From assembly GCA_950106755.1 (NCBI GenBank), contig OX467087.1, positions 10,668,047 to 10,732,046 of the forward strand: DNA of 64,000 nucleotides, read 5' to 3'. The first letter of the stretch is position 1. Every line of letters begins with the position of its first letter. Below the pieces are notes generated by a model that did no database searches, had not been told where the DNA came from, and worked only from the letters and a program-made list of their open reading frames with translations. A program made the position numbers and the translations under genes. The stretch comes from Climacium dendroides (Eukaryota > Streptophyta > Bryopsida > Hypnales > Climaciaceae). Below, piece after piece: positions 46,520 through 58,855 of this stretch.

Positions 46520-47137
46520 ATGGTGGAAACACTCAAAACCATCATTATAAGCAATTCAGCATTGTTGGAGTCATCTTCACCTAAAAATAATATTTTTGTA
46601 GTATTAGCAAGTGAAAAGCATGAATATTAAAAAAAATAGATTTTTCAAATGTGATATATAATTTCTATGATTTTTCAAAGTGTTAGCTCCCTAGACCACT
46701 AAACTTGTCATATAGGTAGACCCTAAATTAGAATTTTCAATAGTCAACAAATCAATGATGATTTCCAAGGTCATTTGTTTGTCCTTTAAAGGATAAACAT
46801 TTGAAGGACATATTAACCAAAGTGTAGGGTCACATTTAGTGGTAGTCTAGGGTACAAGAATGGAAACATAGATGCTTTGGTGCTTCTAATTTTACCCTTA
46901 AAGGACAGACTAGTGACTATGGATATCATCTGTTTTGATATTGCATGATTTGTTGGCTTAAAAAATGCGAAAGCATTCATTGAAAACCAAACTCGTGTAG
47001 AAGCTTTTCACTCAAAAAACCAAACTCGTGTAGAAGCTTTTCACTCAAAATTTGGAGGATGAATAGTTGCACTTCTGTTGCGCATGGAGAGATTCTTTCT
47101 AACGGGTAAACGTCCTCAGCGTCGTTTATGGGTTAAT
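46520..47137. repeat. Dispersed repeat family D, copy 3 (insertion of about 615 bp)
   Basis: Copy 1 reads TTCTTGCACGTAGTTTGGCATC near 18001-18022, whereas here the equivalent GCGC and AGGCATC are separated by this segment. The part from 46850 to 47110 matches copies 1 and 2 of family D in inverse orientation. The part around 46745-46800 is a shorter inverse repeat of 46890-46940 (GATGATTTCCAAGGTCA against GTGACTATGGATATCATC). A 33-bp phrase (AAAACCAAACTCGTGTAGAA and following bases) is tandemly doubled near 46983-47048. Confidence 0.6.
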
Positions 47138-47705
47138 TAGGCATCTACTGCTGAGTGGCATTCCATCAAGTGATTATTCAACTACAAGTGGCATGCACAC
47201 TTATCACTGAGTGCGAAACAACGAAGTTACTCTTAACAAATGAATCTAACCTTTACTTTTCTACATTGATAGACAGTAGGACTTGCATGCATTGAGCGAC
47301 ATCTCAAAGGTACAAAAGAAATAGTGACGAACTCATAAACCGAGGAGATTCATAAACATGTCAAAATACGCAAAGTTTGCAACAAACATTAGGCATCCAA
47401 ACCACATTCACGATGCAGTAAATCCAAAGAGCAATAGAACTGTCAAAATGATTGCTAAACTTACATGAGCTCCAAAATGCTTCCATGAAGAACAATGCTT
47501 CAAGCCAGAAAAAAGTACCGGTCTCACCGAATTAGTTTACATCAACGTAGTGATCTCGAGTTAGGCAGTCCACATACCACACCCTGATAGAGCCGTTCTT
47601 CACAACAAAAAATGAGAGCCCTGAAACTATGCCAATAGATTCCACTAACCAATGGGTCACACAAGCTGCCAGGCCACAAACTCTATGATTAAGGGGTTGC
47701 TGTTG
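47138..47705. other. End of the LRR flank homology and F-box 3' region
   Basis: Homology with the copy-1 flank (18025-18300) ends near 47425, which marks the right boundary of the duplicated block. The rest is 3' of the F-box gene. No other gene is visible. Confidence 0.45.
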
Positions 47706-48962
47706 CTACCACTGTACACAAGGCAGTCTGAGGCTCATTTGCTTCCCATAACACGTATAGTCCTTCTCGCCAGGCACCGGTCCTGACGGATTCCGAGGCA
47801 ACAAATCCCACGAGTGTGACGCTATGTCGTACGCAATTGCCACTCCTGATTTCATCGACATCAAAATGATGGACTCCCCATCCCCAAACGCATTCAGAGT
47901 CGGGTTTCCATAATTGTAACCCCGGTTGATCACTTGTCCTGCAGACTCTGCTCCAAACACTTGCAACACGAGTGCGTTACTCATGTTCAACACCGATTTG
48001 CAAGCCCCACCGGGGAACGCAATCTCGTACACTTCCAATCGCCAGTCTGAGTCGACCAAGTGAATGCCTCGCACCTTCAACACCAACCATGAAATCAGAA
48101 ACAAGTGGCCACCGGCGACTACGAGTTCAGGCGAGTAGAACGAGCAGCCCATAATTCTCACGCCCACATCTTCCCACACGTCCCGGGAAATCTCGTACCT
48201 CCACAACCGGTGATCTGAATTCAAGCGGACCAAAACATGGAGCATACCTCGAAACATGACACTGCTTAAATAAGTTAGCCCGTACCGAACACTCCCAGGT
48301 TGTATGCATTCAGGTTCCACGGGATACACATCGGTGGAGCACACCCAGGCGTTCCTATTTGAATTGTAAATCAGCATCAAAGGCCAGTTCGTTGTCTCCA
48401 TCAGCAATTCACGACGGCAAAAGAGGAAAACGTTGTAGCCATGCCAGTCAACAGCCATGTTGAGTAATGGATAATCGCAACCCCATCCACGAAGCATCGG
48501 TGCAGGTGGCAGGTCCTTGGTTTGAAAGGCGATGGGGTTGTAGACCACAATGGACTTATCCATCAAAGTTGGCAGGGTCTTGTATTGGCAGATCAAGCCG
48601 CCATCCATGGCCCAAGTTCCAGTGAACATCAATCCGTCACGGAAGGGATGAGTGCCGTGCTTGGAGACTTTGTGCCAGCGCCGAGTCGTGAGATCGAAGA
48701 GACTCACTCCACTCTCGATCTCGGACGGATCCGTGTTGCAAGTGCCTGTTCGGTCGTAATGGAAATAGCGGGCTACGATGAAGGACGGCGGGTGGGGCGC
48801 ATTTCGAAGCCAGAAAGCGCCAAAGGAAGGCTCGCAGATCAGAAAATGCCATCTTTTGGACACAAGACGGTATCTGCACAAGTCGAGAGCCGGCAAGAAC
48901 GACAGCACCCGTTCCAGGACCTCGGCTGGAAGCCCGCTCCACACATCCGCAGTTAATGCCAT
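47706..48962 (-). CDS. F-box protein with beta-propeller-like C-terminal region (418 aa)
   Basis: A single-exon ORF starts at ATG 48960-48962 and ends at a TAA/TAG-type stop at 47706. An F-box lies near residues 9-48: LPAEVLERVLSFLPALDLCR followed by VSKRW and FWLRN. The remaining 370 residues have the repeated hydrophobic and aromatic spacing of plant F-box/kelch or F-box-associated proteins (for example LFDLTTRRW near residue 90 and IVVYNPIAF near 140). Such proteins join SCF ubiquitin ligases through Skp1 and choose substrates through the C-terminal domain. The substrate is unknown. It is transcribed divergently from the Nop9-like gene, with about 1.4 kb between the start codons. Confidence 0.85.
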   Translation of the reverse strand: MALTADVWSGLPAEVLERVLSFLPALDLCRYRLVSKRWHFLICEPSFGAFWLRNAPHPPSFIVARYFHYDRTGTCNTDPSEIESGVSLFDLTTRRWHKVSKHGTHPFRDGLMFTGTWAMDGGLICQYKTLPTLMDKSIVVYNPIAFQTKDLPPAPMLRGWGCDYPLLNMAVDWHGYNVFLFCRRELLMETTNWPLMLIYNSNRNAWVCSTDVYPVEPECIQPGSVRYGLTYLSSVMFRGMLHVLVRLNSDHRLWRYEISRDVWEDVGVRIMGCSFYSPELVVAGGHLFLISWLVLKVRGIHLVDSDWRLEVYEIAFPGGACKSVLNMSNALVLQVFGAESAGQVINRGYNYGNPTLNAFGDGESIILMSMKSGVAIAYDIASHSWDLLPRNPSGPVPGEKDYTCYGKQMSLRLPCVQW

Positions 48963-50296
48963 CTGTCCTGGTTCAAAACTCCAGTTCTTAGACCCTAATT
49001 CACTTCAATTCTGCTTAAATGTTCTTAGGAACAAACGGGACGAAGCCCACTACATTCAAAGTGAAAGAAAATCACAAACCAGCCAGTGGGAAGACCAAAG
49101 TGAAGCGACCACCCAGCCCGAAGCCAGCAAGTAAACCCAAACTCTCACTCTAGTAAAAGGATTCCCTCAATTATTGTCCACGGATGGCGACTGCCAAAAA
49201 TTGAAAGATCTAGACACAAGCGTCGCATCAATCCCACCACCACTACCCATCTCTCGATTCCCCAGCTTCCCCACAACAAAATCCGCACAACAATCAGAAC
49301 CAATGCAAGCGCAAGAAGAAACGAACCCAAAACCGCAGAAAGAGGTGCGATTGAACGTCCACCTGCGAAGAGAAAATCCTCGGGGGCTGGGAGATCTCAA
49401 ACCCAAGGGAATTGCAGCACCTCGTGTTTAGAAGATGCAACCCTAATTTCGTGCTAATCCATTGAAGCTCTCCACTCGCTCCACAAACCCTCATTCCGTG
49501 CGCAGGAGTGATGGCGAGCCCGGTTTTGCGAGAATTGGGGTGACATTGGCGGCGGATTGGAAAGCTCCATCACACCACTGCGGGTCGGTTGCGACGAGAA
49601 ATGGTTTCTGAGACGGAAAGAAGAAGCAAGCAAAGCTTGTGAGACAGGCATCATCTGGAATTTGAAAACAGGTGGAGAGACAATGCAACGGTATTGTAGA
49701 ATCCGAAAACTGAAGAAAGCTCTACCAGCGCACTCGAACTTGCAGGGTCCCAGGTTAGATTCAAAGCACGAAATCATCCTTGGCCACCACATTTTTTTAG
49801 CAAATTCTTTGACATATATTTGGAGTATGAACTTCACAAAAAATGGACTTTTTCATAAAAAATTGGAACTTACAAAAGAGGTTCCAAGAAGTCTGGAGTC
49901 TAACCTAGTAAACTCAAAATCCATGTTGGATTTTAGCACATTTTTTTCATATCTTTGTAATGAGAAGATAATTGGTAAAAACACTCTCTTCAAGTAGTTT
50001 GTTCATCATTCACAATATGGATGTTGGATAGCTTAGGGTTTAAATACCAAAATGATGTATCTTCAATGCAAATCATAACATGAAGGTTTATAAAATTGAA
50101 ACTAGTAATGTTGCATGTAAAAGTGGTGTTCAAAAGATGCTGGGATTAGAGCTCATAAGTCATAACAGGGCTGTCTTCAATGCCTCTCATCCAACTATGG
50201 GTTGAGTGACTCGGACGGACGGATGTCCTGATTAGGATATCGTCGACGATTCTCATCCACTAAAATAAGCCCCAAATCCCGAAGCCCTAATCGCTT
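48963..50296. other. Divergent intergenic region between F-box and Nop9-like genes
   Basis: It presumably holds both promoters and 5' leaders. ORFs up to 146 codons (49557-49997, plus) and 127 codons (49454-49837, minus) overlap on opposite strands and show no family motif; I do not call either. An extra first exon on one strand cannot be excluded. Confidence 0.4.
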
Positions 50297-50305
50297 AAAC
50301 CCTAA
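50297..50305 (+). promoter_or_regulatory. Telo-box AAACCCTAA upstream of the Nop9-like gene
   Basis: AAACCCTAA lies about 57 bp before the ATG and is followed by CCCTGAAACCCTGAAACCC variants. Telo-boxes are known in plant promoters or leaders of ribosomal-protein and ribosome-biogenesis genes, which fits the gene downstream. Confidence 0.65.
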
Positions 50306-50361
50306 ACCCTGAAACCCTGAAACCCTGAAGTGCATTGCGAGAAGCAATTCAGTCCGTGGCC

Positions 50362-53300
50362 ATGGCGGAACCATCGCGCAAGCCAGGCCGTGGCCGAGGA
50401 AGAGGTCGCGGCCGAGGTCGTCATGGCCGGGACACCAGCGATGAATACACAGACGAACACGTCTCTTTCGGCGGCAGCGGCAGGGGCCAAGTGGATCCCG
50501 AGACTCAGCAGTACTTCGCTGAGATCAATGAGCTTGTTGGCGAAGGCGGAGGGACCGTGGAGGATCCCGAGGAGCGCGCGATAGTGATGGCGAACGCTCT
50601 CGACGAAGCGAGAGGCAAGGAGCTTCAATTGGCCTGTCATTCCTCCTGCGGTCGGGTTTTGGAGTCGCTGCTCATGAATTGCGAGACCGGTGTTGCCGCT
50701 TCGTTCCTGGAGAGGTGCACGGAGCTTTTTGCGCCCATGGCGTTAGACCCTGGAGGCTCGCACGTTGCCGAAGCGGCGTTGAAAGCGATTGCGTTCGCGA
50801 TGCAAGGGAGCCATGTGCGGAGTCAAGAATGGTATCCGGTTGTGGAGCGCACGTTGTCCAGAATCTGCGAGGTAGGGTTAGGGTTTACGATTTCTTTTCT
50901 GCCTAAGTCGTTGATGACATTGTGTGAGTAAGCCTACTTTTAACCTCTCAGGATTACATCTGGTCTCATGTTTTTTTGGCCAGTTTTGATTAGATTATAT
51001 GGAGACTTGCTTTTGTACATTTTTCTCCCTCCGTCCCGAAATAAGTGTCCGCATTGGAACTTCATTGGAACCTCATTTTTTTTTTGTACCAATTTCATTG
51101 ATCGTATTGGAGAATGCAGTATTCAGAAGGTTCAAGTTTTATATTAGGATAATCAATGAAATTGAAAAACATTGTATGTGTTCATTCCAACCTAAATCAA
51201 AATTGGGCCCAAGAAAGCCTCTGTACCCACTCAAGTCTACTGAAAAGAAAGCAAGTTTCCAATGGGACGGAGGGAGTATTGTTTTTTTGACCTACACTTG
51301 CAATGTTTCTGTTGACATAAACTTTGACCTTTTTTTCTCTCAATATGACTGATTTAATTAAATTGATCACTTTGAAACCATGAATTCTTGGTCATGAATT
51401 TTTCTGTGTTGGAGTTTATTTGCAGTTTTTTTAGTATGGATTTCAACCAACAGAATTCTCTATGTGATGTGGCAGGCCCTCGGAGAAGGATTTACTGGAT
51501 CTGATCTTATTACTAGTCGATATGGCTCCCACGTGCTTCGGCAGCTCTTATCTTTGTGCAGTGGTATTCCTATTGAGACTCTGTCCAAATCTGGAGCTGG
51601 AGGGAAGGGGAATAATTCTCTCGCAGAACGCCTTGGAACCAAAGGATCAAAATTCAAAGGGGCTGGAGCTGTTCGACTTCGCGGTCATCGTTTTGGGGAC
51701 CAGCTGCATTTGCTTGTGGGAAACCTTTTGAAAAGTTGTGAAGGTAAAATGGAGGAGTTGCGGTGTAGTTCAGCTGGAGGCCCAGCATTACAGGTAGGGC
51801 CCTAAAAGATTGATGTGAATGCGTTTTCTTTTGCAAACAATTGATATGAATGTCCCTTCGAAGTTTCTATAGTTATCTGTGTCTTTGTCATGCAGTTTAT
51901 GCTGCGAGCTCTTGAAGGGGACGAGGCAGCCGTGACTCATAGTATACAACTGATGCTGGAGTGTGCTGGAGAAGATGAACCAAAGGAGGGATTGGTGTTG
52001 GAGAACGCTTCTGTGGAAAAGATTGTGGACATGATACAAGACTCTAGCAGCAGTCATCTAATGGAGGTCAGTTGGATGATATGAGAGGAGTCTAGAATTG
52101 ACTGCTGACTTCAGATAATTGGGGTTGAATGTGAGGCTTTTTGATGTTGTCGTTTGGTCTAGGTGCACTGAAATCTCTATTTTTTAGTAAGTTATGCCGA
52201 AATTGACGACATATTGTACATACAGGTAATGCTTCAAGTTGCTTCTGATACCTTATATCTGGAGATGTTTCAACGGTTTTTTAGGCACCGACTGCTCCAA
52301 TTATCCGTGCACTCGTCTGCCAACTTCGTGATACAAGCCCTCATTGCCTCTGCACGGCATCCGGGTCAGGTCCGCTGCCTTCCTTCCCTCCAAATTCTGT
52401 CATCTTGTCACGTTCTTGCGGTAAACCTGACTACCTTCTTTTGGAAATCTTGTACGGTGTTAATTAGAAAGACACGGCAAAGTATTGATGAATTGCATAA
52501 TGCAGGTGACTATGATGTTGGAGGAATTAGAGAACAGTTTCACAGAGATTCTTGCGGAGCGCAGGGGTACAGTAGTTGGTGCTCTCCTGGCTGCTTGCTT
52601 ACGGTTTCGTATGAAACAGCGTGAGGTACTTTAAACAGCGTCAGCCACTGAGTGAAGTGAAATGCTTTCATTAGTTTTGGTCATTGTTATAGGAGTTGCA
52701 TATTTTGTACTCATCTTATATCAGGCATTACTCATTTTTTATTGTGTCGAGTCTGTTTGTATGCGAGCAAGAGTTTTCGTCTTATGAGTGGTCATGATTG
52801 CAGGTATGCAGAGCGCTTACTCGTGCAATCAATCCCGACACACCTTCGCCAAATCGCATTGTTCCTCGGATGCTATTTCTTGAAGGCCTATCAGGAACTG
52901 GCAGGTTTCCAGAGGAGTGGAAGCCACCCTTTGGCTCCCGTATGTCTGTGCTTGGGTGTGCCATGCTACAGACTGCGTTCAGCTATCCAGAGGTACAAAT
53001 TATTTACTAATTTTAAAAACTGTAATCCTGATTTTCAAGTACCAGGAAAATTTACGGTACCTGTTTTTTACATAAATATGACGGTTATATTTTGCAGATC
53101 TATAACTCACGTGTTTTAATTTCATGCAGGACTGCTGCCAGCAATTCTGTGCAAGTATGGCCGCTCAGGAGCCTAATGACGTCCTTGAGGCAGTGAGGGA
53201 TCCCGGAGGGAGTCGAGTAGTTGAAGCTTTTCTTTCGTCTGTGGCTGCTCCAATGAAACATAAGCATCGCCTTATATCTAAGTAAGCTTTTCAGGAGGCA

Positions 53301-54611
53301 GAGAATCTTTGTTTTTGAATAAGAGTGTTCTACCTGCAGCTAATATCTTCTGTTTTGAATTTCATCCTCTTTATGCTGTCAATAAGTTGTAGTTTACGGG
53401 CTTTCAACCGATGCTTGGCTAGGTTTTCTGAAGAACTACATATTATTTCATCTGCGCTATTAAGCAAATGAATTTTGACGACTCTGTGTGGTCTACGACT
53501 AGTTCTATAATCATGTCGCCATTTATTGGCTTGAAGTATTTTCCTTAAACATTGATCGCATCTTACCTACTTCTCGGTAGATTTATGGCTCCTCATGTCA
53601 ATCATCCATTGCCGCAGGTTAAAAGGACATTTTGCAGAGCTTGCTCTTTCTCCGATCTGTTCTTACACAGTAGAGAAGTGCTTCTCAATCGGTGACATAA
53701 AGCTGAAGGAGATGATTGCTGCTGAGCTAGCTTTGTCTCAATCAGAACTCTCAAAGACCCGACATGGTCCATACTTGCTTAAACGATGTGACATCGCCTC
53801 GTACGTGATCTATCCCTATCTTTTTCTTGGACATTGATATTACGTGTTCATATAGTGTGAAAGTGGCTGTAAGACCACCCTCTCCATTGAATGTCTGGTT
53901 CTTCCTTGAGAGGGTTGTACTATTTTCAAGATGTGCAGAATTCACAAGGGTATTTTGCGTGTGCACAGATATGCCAAAGGTCCGGAACAATGGAGAATGC
54001 GTGAAAGTTCTAAACAAGGAACTCGAGAGGCGTATGCGAACATTTTCCAAGCAGAAGAGGATATATCAAACCCTGAGCCTGATTCTGAAGCTGTACCATC
54101 TGCTGGTGAAGGTAACAAGAAAAGGAAGTCTATTGAGGAAAGAACGCATAATAAGCAAGAATCAGGGGTTGCTCTAGAGCCTCCCTCTATCAGTGCGCTT
54201 GAGTTAGATGGAACTATGGCACAATTAGGATTCAACATCAGCAAGTTCCCGCATAGCAATAAGAAGAAAAGAGTTGCTGGTCAACAACCGCAACTATTGT
54301 CCTTTGAGCCTGAGGAAGGTGCGGTTGTGAAGAAGGATGAGATTGATGCTCTTTTTAAGAAGGAAAAGAAAGGAGAAAAAAACAAGAAAGAGAAGAAGGG
54401 TGATAAAAGTGCGGAAAAGAAAGAGAAGAAAGGAAAGAAGCGGAATAAACAAGAGAGTGTGGTAGACACTGAAGTTGTCCAAGTCGAGAGTGCTACTGTT
54501 GCGGACTCACTGAAAGCCGTATTGGGAGCTTTGGAGGGGGGATTGAAAAAGAGTAAGAAAAAGAAAGGTGATGGATCTGCTAAGCAGAGGACCCAGAACG
54601 TAATGATTTGA
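50362..54611 (+). CDS. NOP9: Nucleolar Pumilio-repeat protein, Nop9/APUM23-like (809 aa, nine exons)
   Basis: Exons: 50362-50871, 51476-51793, 51896-52066, 52226-52369, 52506-52625, 52804-52992, 53130-53281, 53618-53800 and 53969-54611. All introns are GT-AG and the 2430-nt frame is continuous. The ATG at 50362 is the first in frame and opens a Gly-Arg-rich tail (residues about 9-25), typical of nucleolar RNA-binding proteins. Puf-type repeats show as LACHSSCGRVLESLL, the DPGGSHVAEAAL repeat, SRYGSHVLRQLL, HSSANFVIQALI, DPGGSRVVEAFL and HGPYLLKRCDI. Then follow the YAKGPEQWRM segment typical of Nop9 ends and a Lys/Glu-rich tail (KKEKKGEKNKKEKKG) that should act as a nucleolar signal. Known Nop9 and Arabidopsis APUM23 bind 18S pre-rRNA in small-subunit maturation. 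Intron 1 carries a MITE. Confidence 0.9.
51025..51276. mobile_element. Stowaway-like MITE in intron 1 of the Nop9-like gene (252 bp)
   Basis: The ends are exact 13-bp inverted repeats, CTCCCTCCGTCCC and GGGACGGAGGGAG, the classic Stowaway terminus. TA follows the right end (51277-51278), but the left flank reads TT, so the TA duplication is decayed. Inside, CATTGGAAC on the left is matched by GTTTCCAATG on the right. The insertion lies between exons 1 and 2 and leaves both splice sites intact. Confidence 0.85.
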
Positions 54612-57114
54612 GAATTTATTGGTATGTCGGCAGACCAATTTTTTGACCGTGTTAGAAATATTAGAAATAGCGAAATAGTTTAGGGTGCATTTAATTCAGA
54701 GGTCTTAGTAATAGTGGACACAGCTCACCCTAGCACTTCTTTGGTATCAGATGTTTCTCTACTGTAAGCTAAGGAGAAACGTGTACAATAGATAGTGGAT
54801 TTTTATTGAGCTTCCGTGCCCAAAGGGCACTTCGTTAACCCAATTTATGCATGCTGCAATGTGGCTAAGAGCACTGTCTACACATCTGGATGCTGCTGCT
54901 CATGACATAATCCTCTATTGTTGGTTTCTGTACAGTTCAGCTATCCGTAATGGTGCATTCACACCAAGGGTGAAGAAAGGTGGAGTATGAATCATTACGT
55001 TCTAGGTCCTCTGCTTAGCAGATCCAAACATACGAATTTAATGCCTTCCTCATAGCGTCAAGTTATTGATGTAGTCACATTGCTCAGAAGTAGACAAAAT
55101 GCACTTTTATAACATGACTGCTTTGATGAACATCATCCATTTTAGTAAGATCTTGATTACATTTGTTATCTATGAATTAGGCATTGACTCTCTTCAAGGT
55201 TAAGATATAGGCCATTATCATTTCCACACAAATTTAGATTAGGATGAAGATTTACTCCCTTATGAAATATTTCAATAGGATATGAAATCTTAACCTCCTA
55301 TGTTTTATAACCTTCATTGGTGTGAAATAACCCTACTTATATCACAGGAGCAACTTGTCTTCTATACACTATTGTACATTCAAGACAAATTCAACACACT
55401 AGTATTGAAATAATTTAATTTTGGCATTTGTACAATTCAAGAGTCTAATCCCATTTTCTTGACTTAAAGCCTATTGCTCTTCCTAATTTTTCAACACTTT
55501 GATGAAATGATTTGAATTTTTCTATTCATATGTGCATGTGAACTTTTTTCTAAATTTTCTCAAGAATAATTTTTTCACACTCAAAATTTTCAACAATGAA
55601 ATTTTTTCAGATTTTTAGAAATAGTTGTACAGTTTTTCTTATTTAGACATGCTCCAATTTTTCCCTAATTATTTACAAAACTAACCTATATGTAGAGTAT
55701 TTCCTTCCAATCTTGTGACTATTTTAATAATAAGTCCAAGTCAAGAAAATTAAAAGATTTGAAATCTCTCATTAGAATGGCTTAGAAATGACCCATTGTA
55801 TAATACCTAGGACCAAGCTAAAATCCAAAATTCTTGTTCTTTGCCTCTAATGTTTGAGTTGATACAAAATAAAATAAAATTTGTAAAATACATAATATTT
55901 GGTCTAGAATGTTATAGAATTGGTCTAAAATGGCACGTGATATTTTATCAATTATTAGCGGTTGGCGCTTGCCATGCTACACATTCACCATTAGAATTTC
56001 ATAAGAATTTTTATGTATTAGATAGAATGTAGAGCAAGAATTTCAAAAAATCTTCAGATAAAAATTACTAAAATCTTCATATAATTTTTTTAATAAATAA
56101 GCATATACTGAAATAAAGAATAGAAATTTAATGAATGTTGAATGAAATACATGCAATGATGAATATGGTAAAAGATACACATACATTAGAATGCATTAGA
56201 AATTTAATTCAATTGTTACAAACAATGTCAACCCAAATAGAAGAATTTAAGGAAAAACTTGTAAATCTCAAAAGCTTTATGAACAATTTAATTGTTGTGA
56301 AATCCAAAATGGGTTCAATCTAATAAATTTCTCAAATCATTTGGTAGTAGCAATAGAAAATTGAAATCAGAAGCTCAAAGCTCACAAAAGCACAAAATCG
56401 TAGAAATGCAAAAGAAATATAAAGCCAGAGAAGCAATGGAATTGCTACCTCTATAATATCACCCTATTCCTCTTTAATATCACCTAAATTGCAACCACTA
56501 TGTTATTGTTATAATATCACCCTTTGTAAAAAGTGATATTACAGAAGTGATTGCAAACTGCTACTCTATTTCTATGTATGTATGATTGAAAATATTTTTA
56601 CAAAATATTTAAAATAATTATTGTAAAGATTTATTGAAATCATTATCATGCATTCTATTCAAATATATCAAAATTTTACTAATATGTGATACAATGAATG
56701 CGTAGCATAGCAAGCACGAGCCCCTAGTATTAATGGTAGCATTTGTGATATTATAGAGGGAGTTATGATTTTAGTAGTATGATTAACCACTTAAAGACTA
56801 TGGGTTAGTATAGATCTCCAAAATTGTGAAGATGTATTATTAAATACACCTTAGAAGAATACTTTCAAACAAAAAGTTTAAAATGTGATTGGTATATCAT
56901 ATATTCGTATGGTTACATCAACTATTCTACAAACCTAAAATTTTCAATAAAATTTGAAATATCAAATTAATAATTCTTTTTTAAATTGACTATAATGGAA
57001 AATTATAAGTTATTAATGTTATAAGAAGTTTCATCTAAAAAATGGGAAATTTAAATTCAAAATGAAAAATTATAATTATGGTGATTTTTTAAAGATTTTT
57101 ATTTACTTATTTAT
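54612..57114. other. AT-rich intergenic DNA, no gene seen
   Basis: Only ORFs of about 60 codons occur. Part of the sequence before 55020 repeats short phrases of the Nop9 3' end in inverse: 54988-55030 contains ATCATTACGTTCTAGGTCCT, the complement of 54586-54608. No RNA gene was recognised. Confidence 0.4.
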
Positions 57115-57370
57115 ACTACATCAAATAGTGAAATTGGGTTGCCTAAACAATTAGGTTGCCTTATAAAAAAAGGTACCTTAGAACTCACTACTTGTCCACA
57201 TGGAGGCACATACAACTTTCTAAACCTGGGCCATGAACCAATGTACCAGCCCATGCAACACACATGGATTCTTGCATTATTGCATCATTCTATAGTAATA
57301 ATACATATTTATATTGTATAGAACATTGAGAAATTAGTAATGGGCAACCTAATTTCACTATTTTGTGTAG
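57115..57370. repeat. 256-bp inverted-repeat element
   Basis: The left end ACTACATCAAATAGTGAAAT (continuing TGGGTTGCC) is matched, read inward from the right, by ACTACACAAAATAGTGAAAT (continuing TAGGTTGCC). The interior is unrelated to the other elements. No clear target duplication. An ORF at 57139-57321 lies wholly inside and is not called. Confidence 0.6.
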
Positions 57371-58711
57371 TCATTTTAGAAGGATATTTTTTGGAGGTTA
57401 AACATATTTATACCCTTGAACTCTAGAATATTTGCAAATAAAAGTTTTGAAAATCTATATTATACAAATGTAAGAAAACTATGGCAAGATTCTACAAACA
57501 TTTGAATGGATGAAAAAATCAAGATTTCGTGCAATTACAACTTGCAAAGATTCGTTGAAATCAAAGAAAAAATGTTTACACTACCTAGAAGGGTGTTGTT
57601 TTTGACAAGTTTTCACTACTAAAGTATCAAAAAAATGTCGAAAAAAATCTCATTGTTTGACACTTCATTGTTGATTAAAAAAACAAAAATCTAAAATGTA
57701 GGAAAGAGTGGAAAAAAGAATGTGGAAAAAAAAGTGGAAAAAATATAAAACGGAAGAAATTTGAATTTATTTGAATTTCCCAAATTTGTGGTATTAATTC
57801 TCTCCATTTTTGAAGACATTCCAAAAACATATTATAAATGACAAACCTTATAAGAAACCTAAAACAATATGATAACCCCACAAAGATTGATTTTCTAAAA
57901 TAGTTTCTCTCATGTTTGTTTCAAATTTTCTTTGAAGCCCTCTATTGTATATGATAGAGGAAAACACATAAGTTAAACTCCTATGAAACTCCTATGAAAA
58001 CTCATCCACATTAATTTCTACCAATAGTAATATCTCATAAGGAACTTTCAACATTAAAGATCTTCTAACTAAGGCATGTGAATGTAGACAACAAGTACTA
58101 GATACCACTCTTGAATGGGAAGAATTAAATTAGTACACTAATAACAAACTATGCACCAAAAACCAATGCTATCTTTTATTGTTGTATACTTTGTATTTGA
58201 TGTCTTTAAATTTAGGATACTAATACATTTTGTATTCAGATTAAGTCTTTGATGGAGAGTGCTAATGGTAACCATTGGATATAATAATGTCAATTTTCTG
58301 ATTTCTTTGATTATAGATAAACTTAGGATAGCCAATCACCCCTTTTCAATCAATTGTGGTTTAGATGATAGCTCATGCTAACAATTCAAAGCAAAAGCAA
58401 CACAAATGTTAAGAAGGTGTACATTAAAAGCATACAATGATCACAAGGTGTACATTGAAAACCACTTATATTGAAGCACAATCAATTTTGTAATCAACCT
58501 GTGGTTGAAAATAGGATGACCTATAAAACAAGAATAGGTTGAATGAAATCTTCACAAAAAATTCATGGTAACTTTTTTTAAGAAAAAAGTTTTAAAAAAT
58601 ATAAAATCCTTCTCAAATCTATTTCTCTAAAGTCTAAATGTAACCAATCGTAATCACTTGGTAAAAAAATGTCAATTTTCTTATTTTTGTTGGTTATTCG
58701 ATAACTTTACC
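57371..58711. other. AT-rich intergenic DNA, no gene seen
   Basis: No coding region or clear element was recognised. Confidence 0.4.
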
Positions 58712-58855
58712 TTACACTCAAACCTCTTTAATTGCACACTTTGCAATTGCACGTCCCAACACTATTTCATATCATGGACACATCTAATTGAACAATTTCC
58801 ATATGTCCCATTTGTCCCCAAACTGAAGGCAGTGCAATTACAGGGTTGAGTGTAA
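58712..58855. mobile_element. 144-bp MITE close upstream of FKBP12
   Basis: The inverted ends are TTACACTCAAACCT and, read inward from the right, TTACACTCAACCCT. Inner words AATTGCAC and GTGCAATT are also inverted. ACC flanks both sides (58709-58711 and 58856-58858), a possible 3-bp duplication. It ends about 106 bp before the 5'UTR donor site, so it lies in or at the FKBP12 promoter. Confidence 0.65.

Noticed and set aside
49454..49997. Overlapping 127- and 146-codon ORFs between the F-box and Nop9-like genes
   Set aside because: They lie on opposite strands over the same bases, show no family motif, and sit where both promoters should be.
54281..54482. Phe/Ser-rich minus-strand ORFs opposite the end of the Nop9-like gene
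   Set aside because: They are the complement of the Lys/Glu-rich tail and have no independent support.
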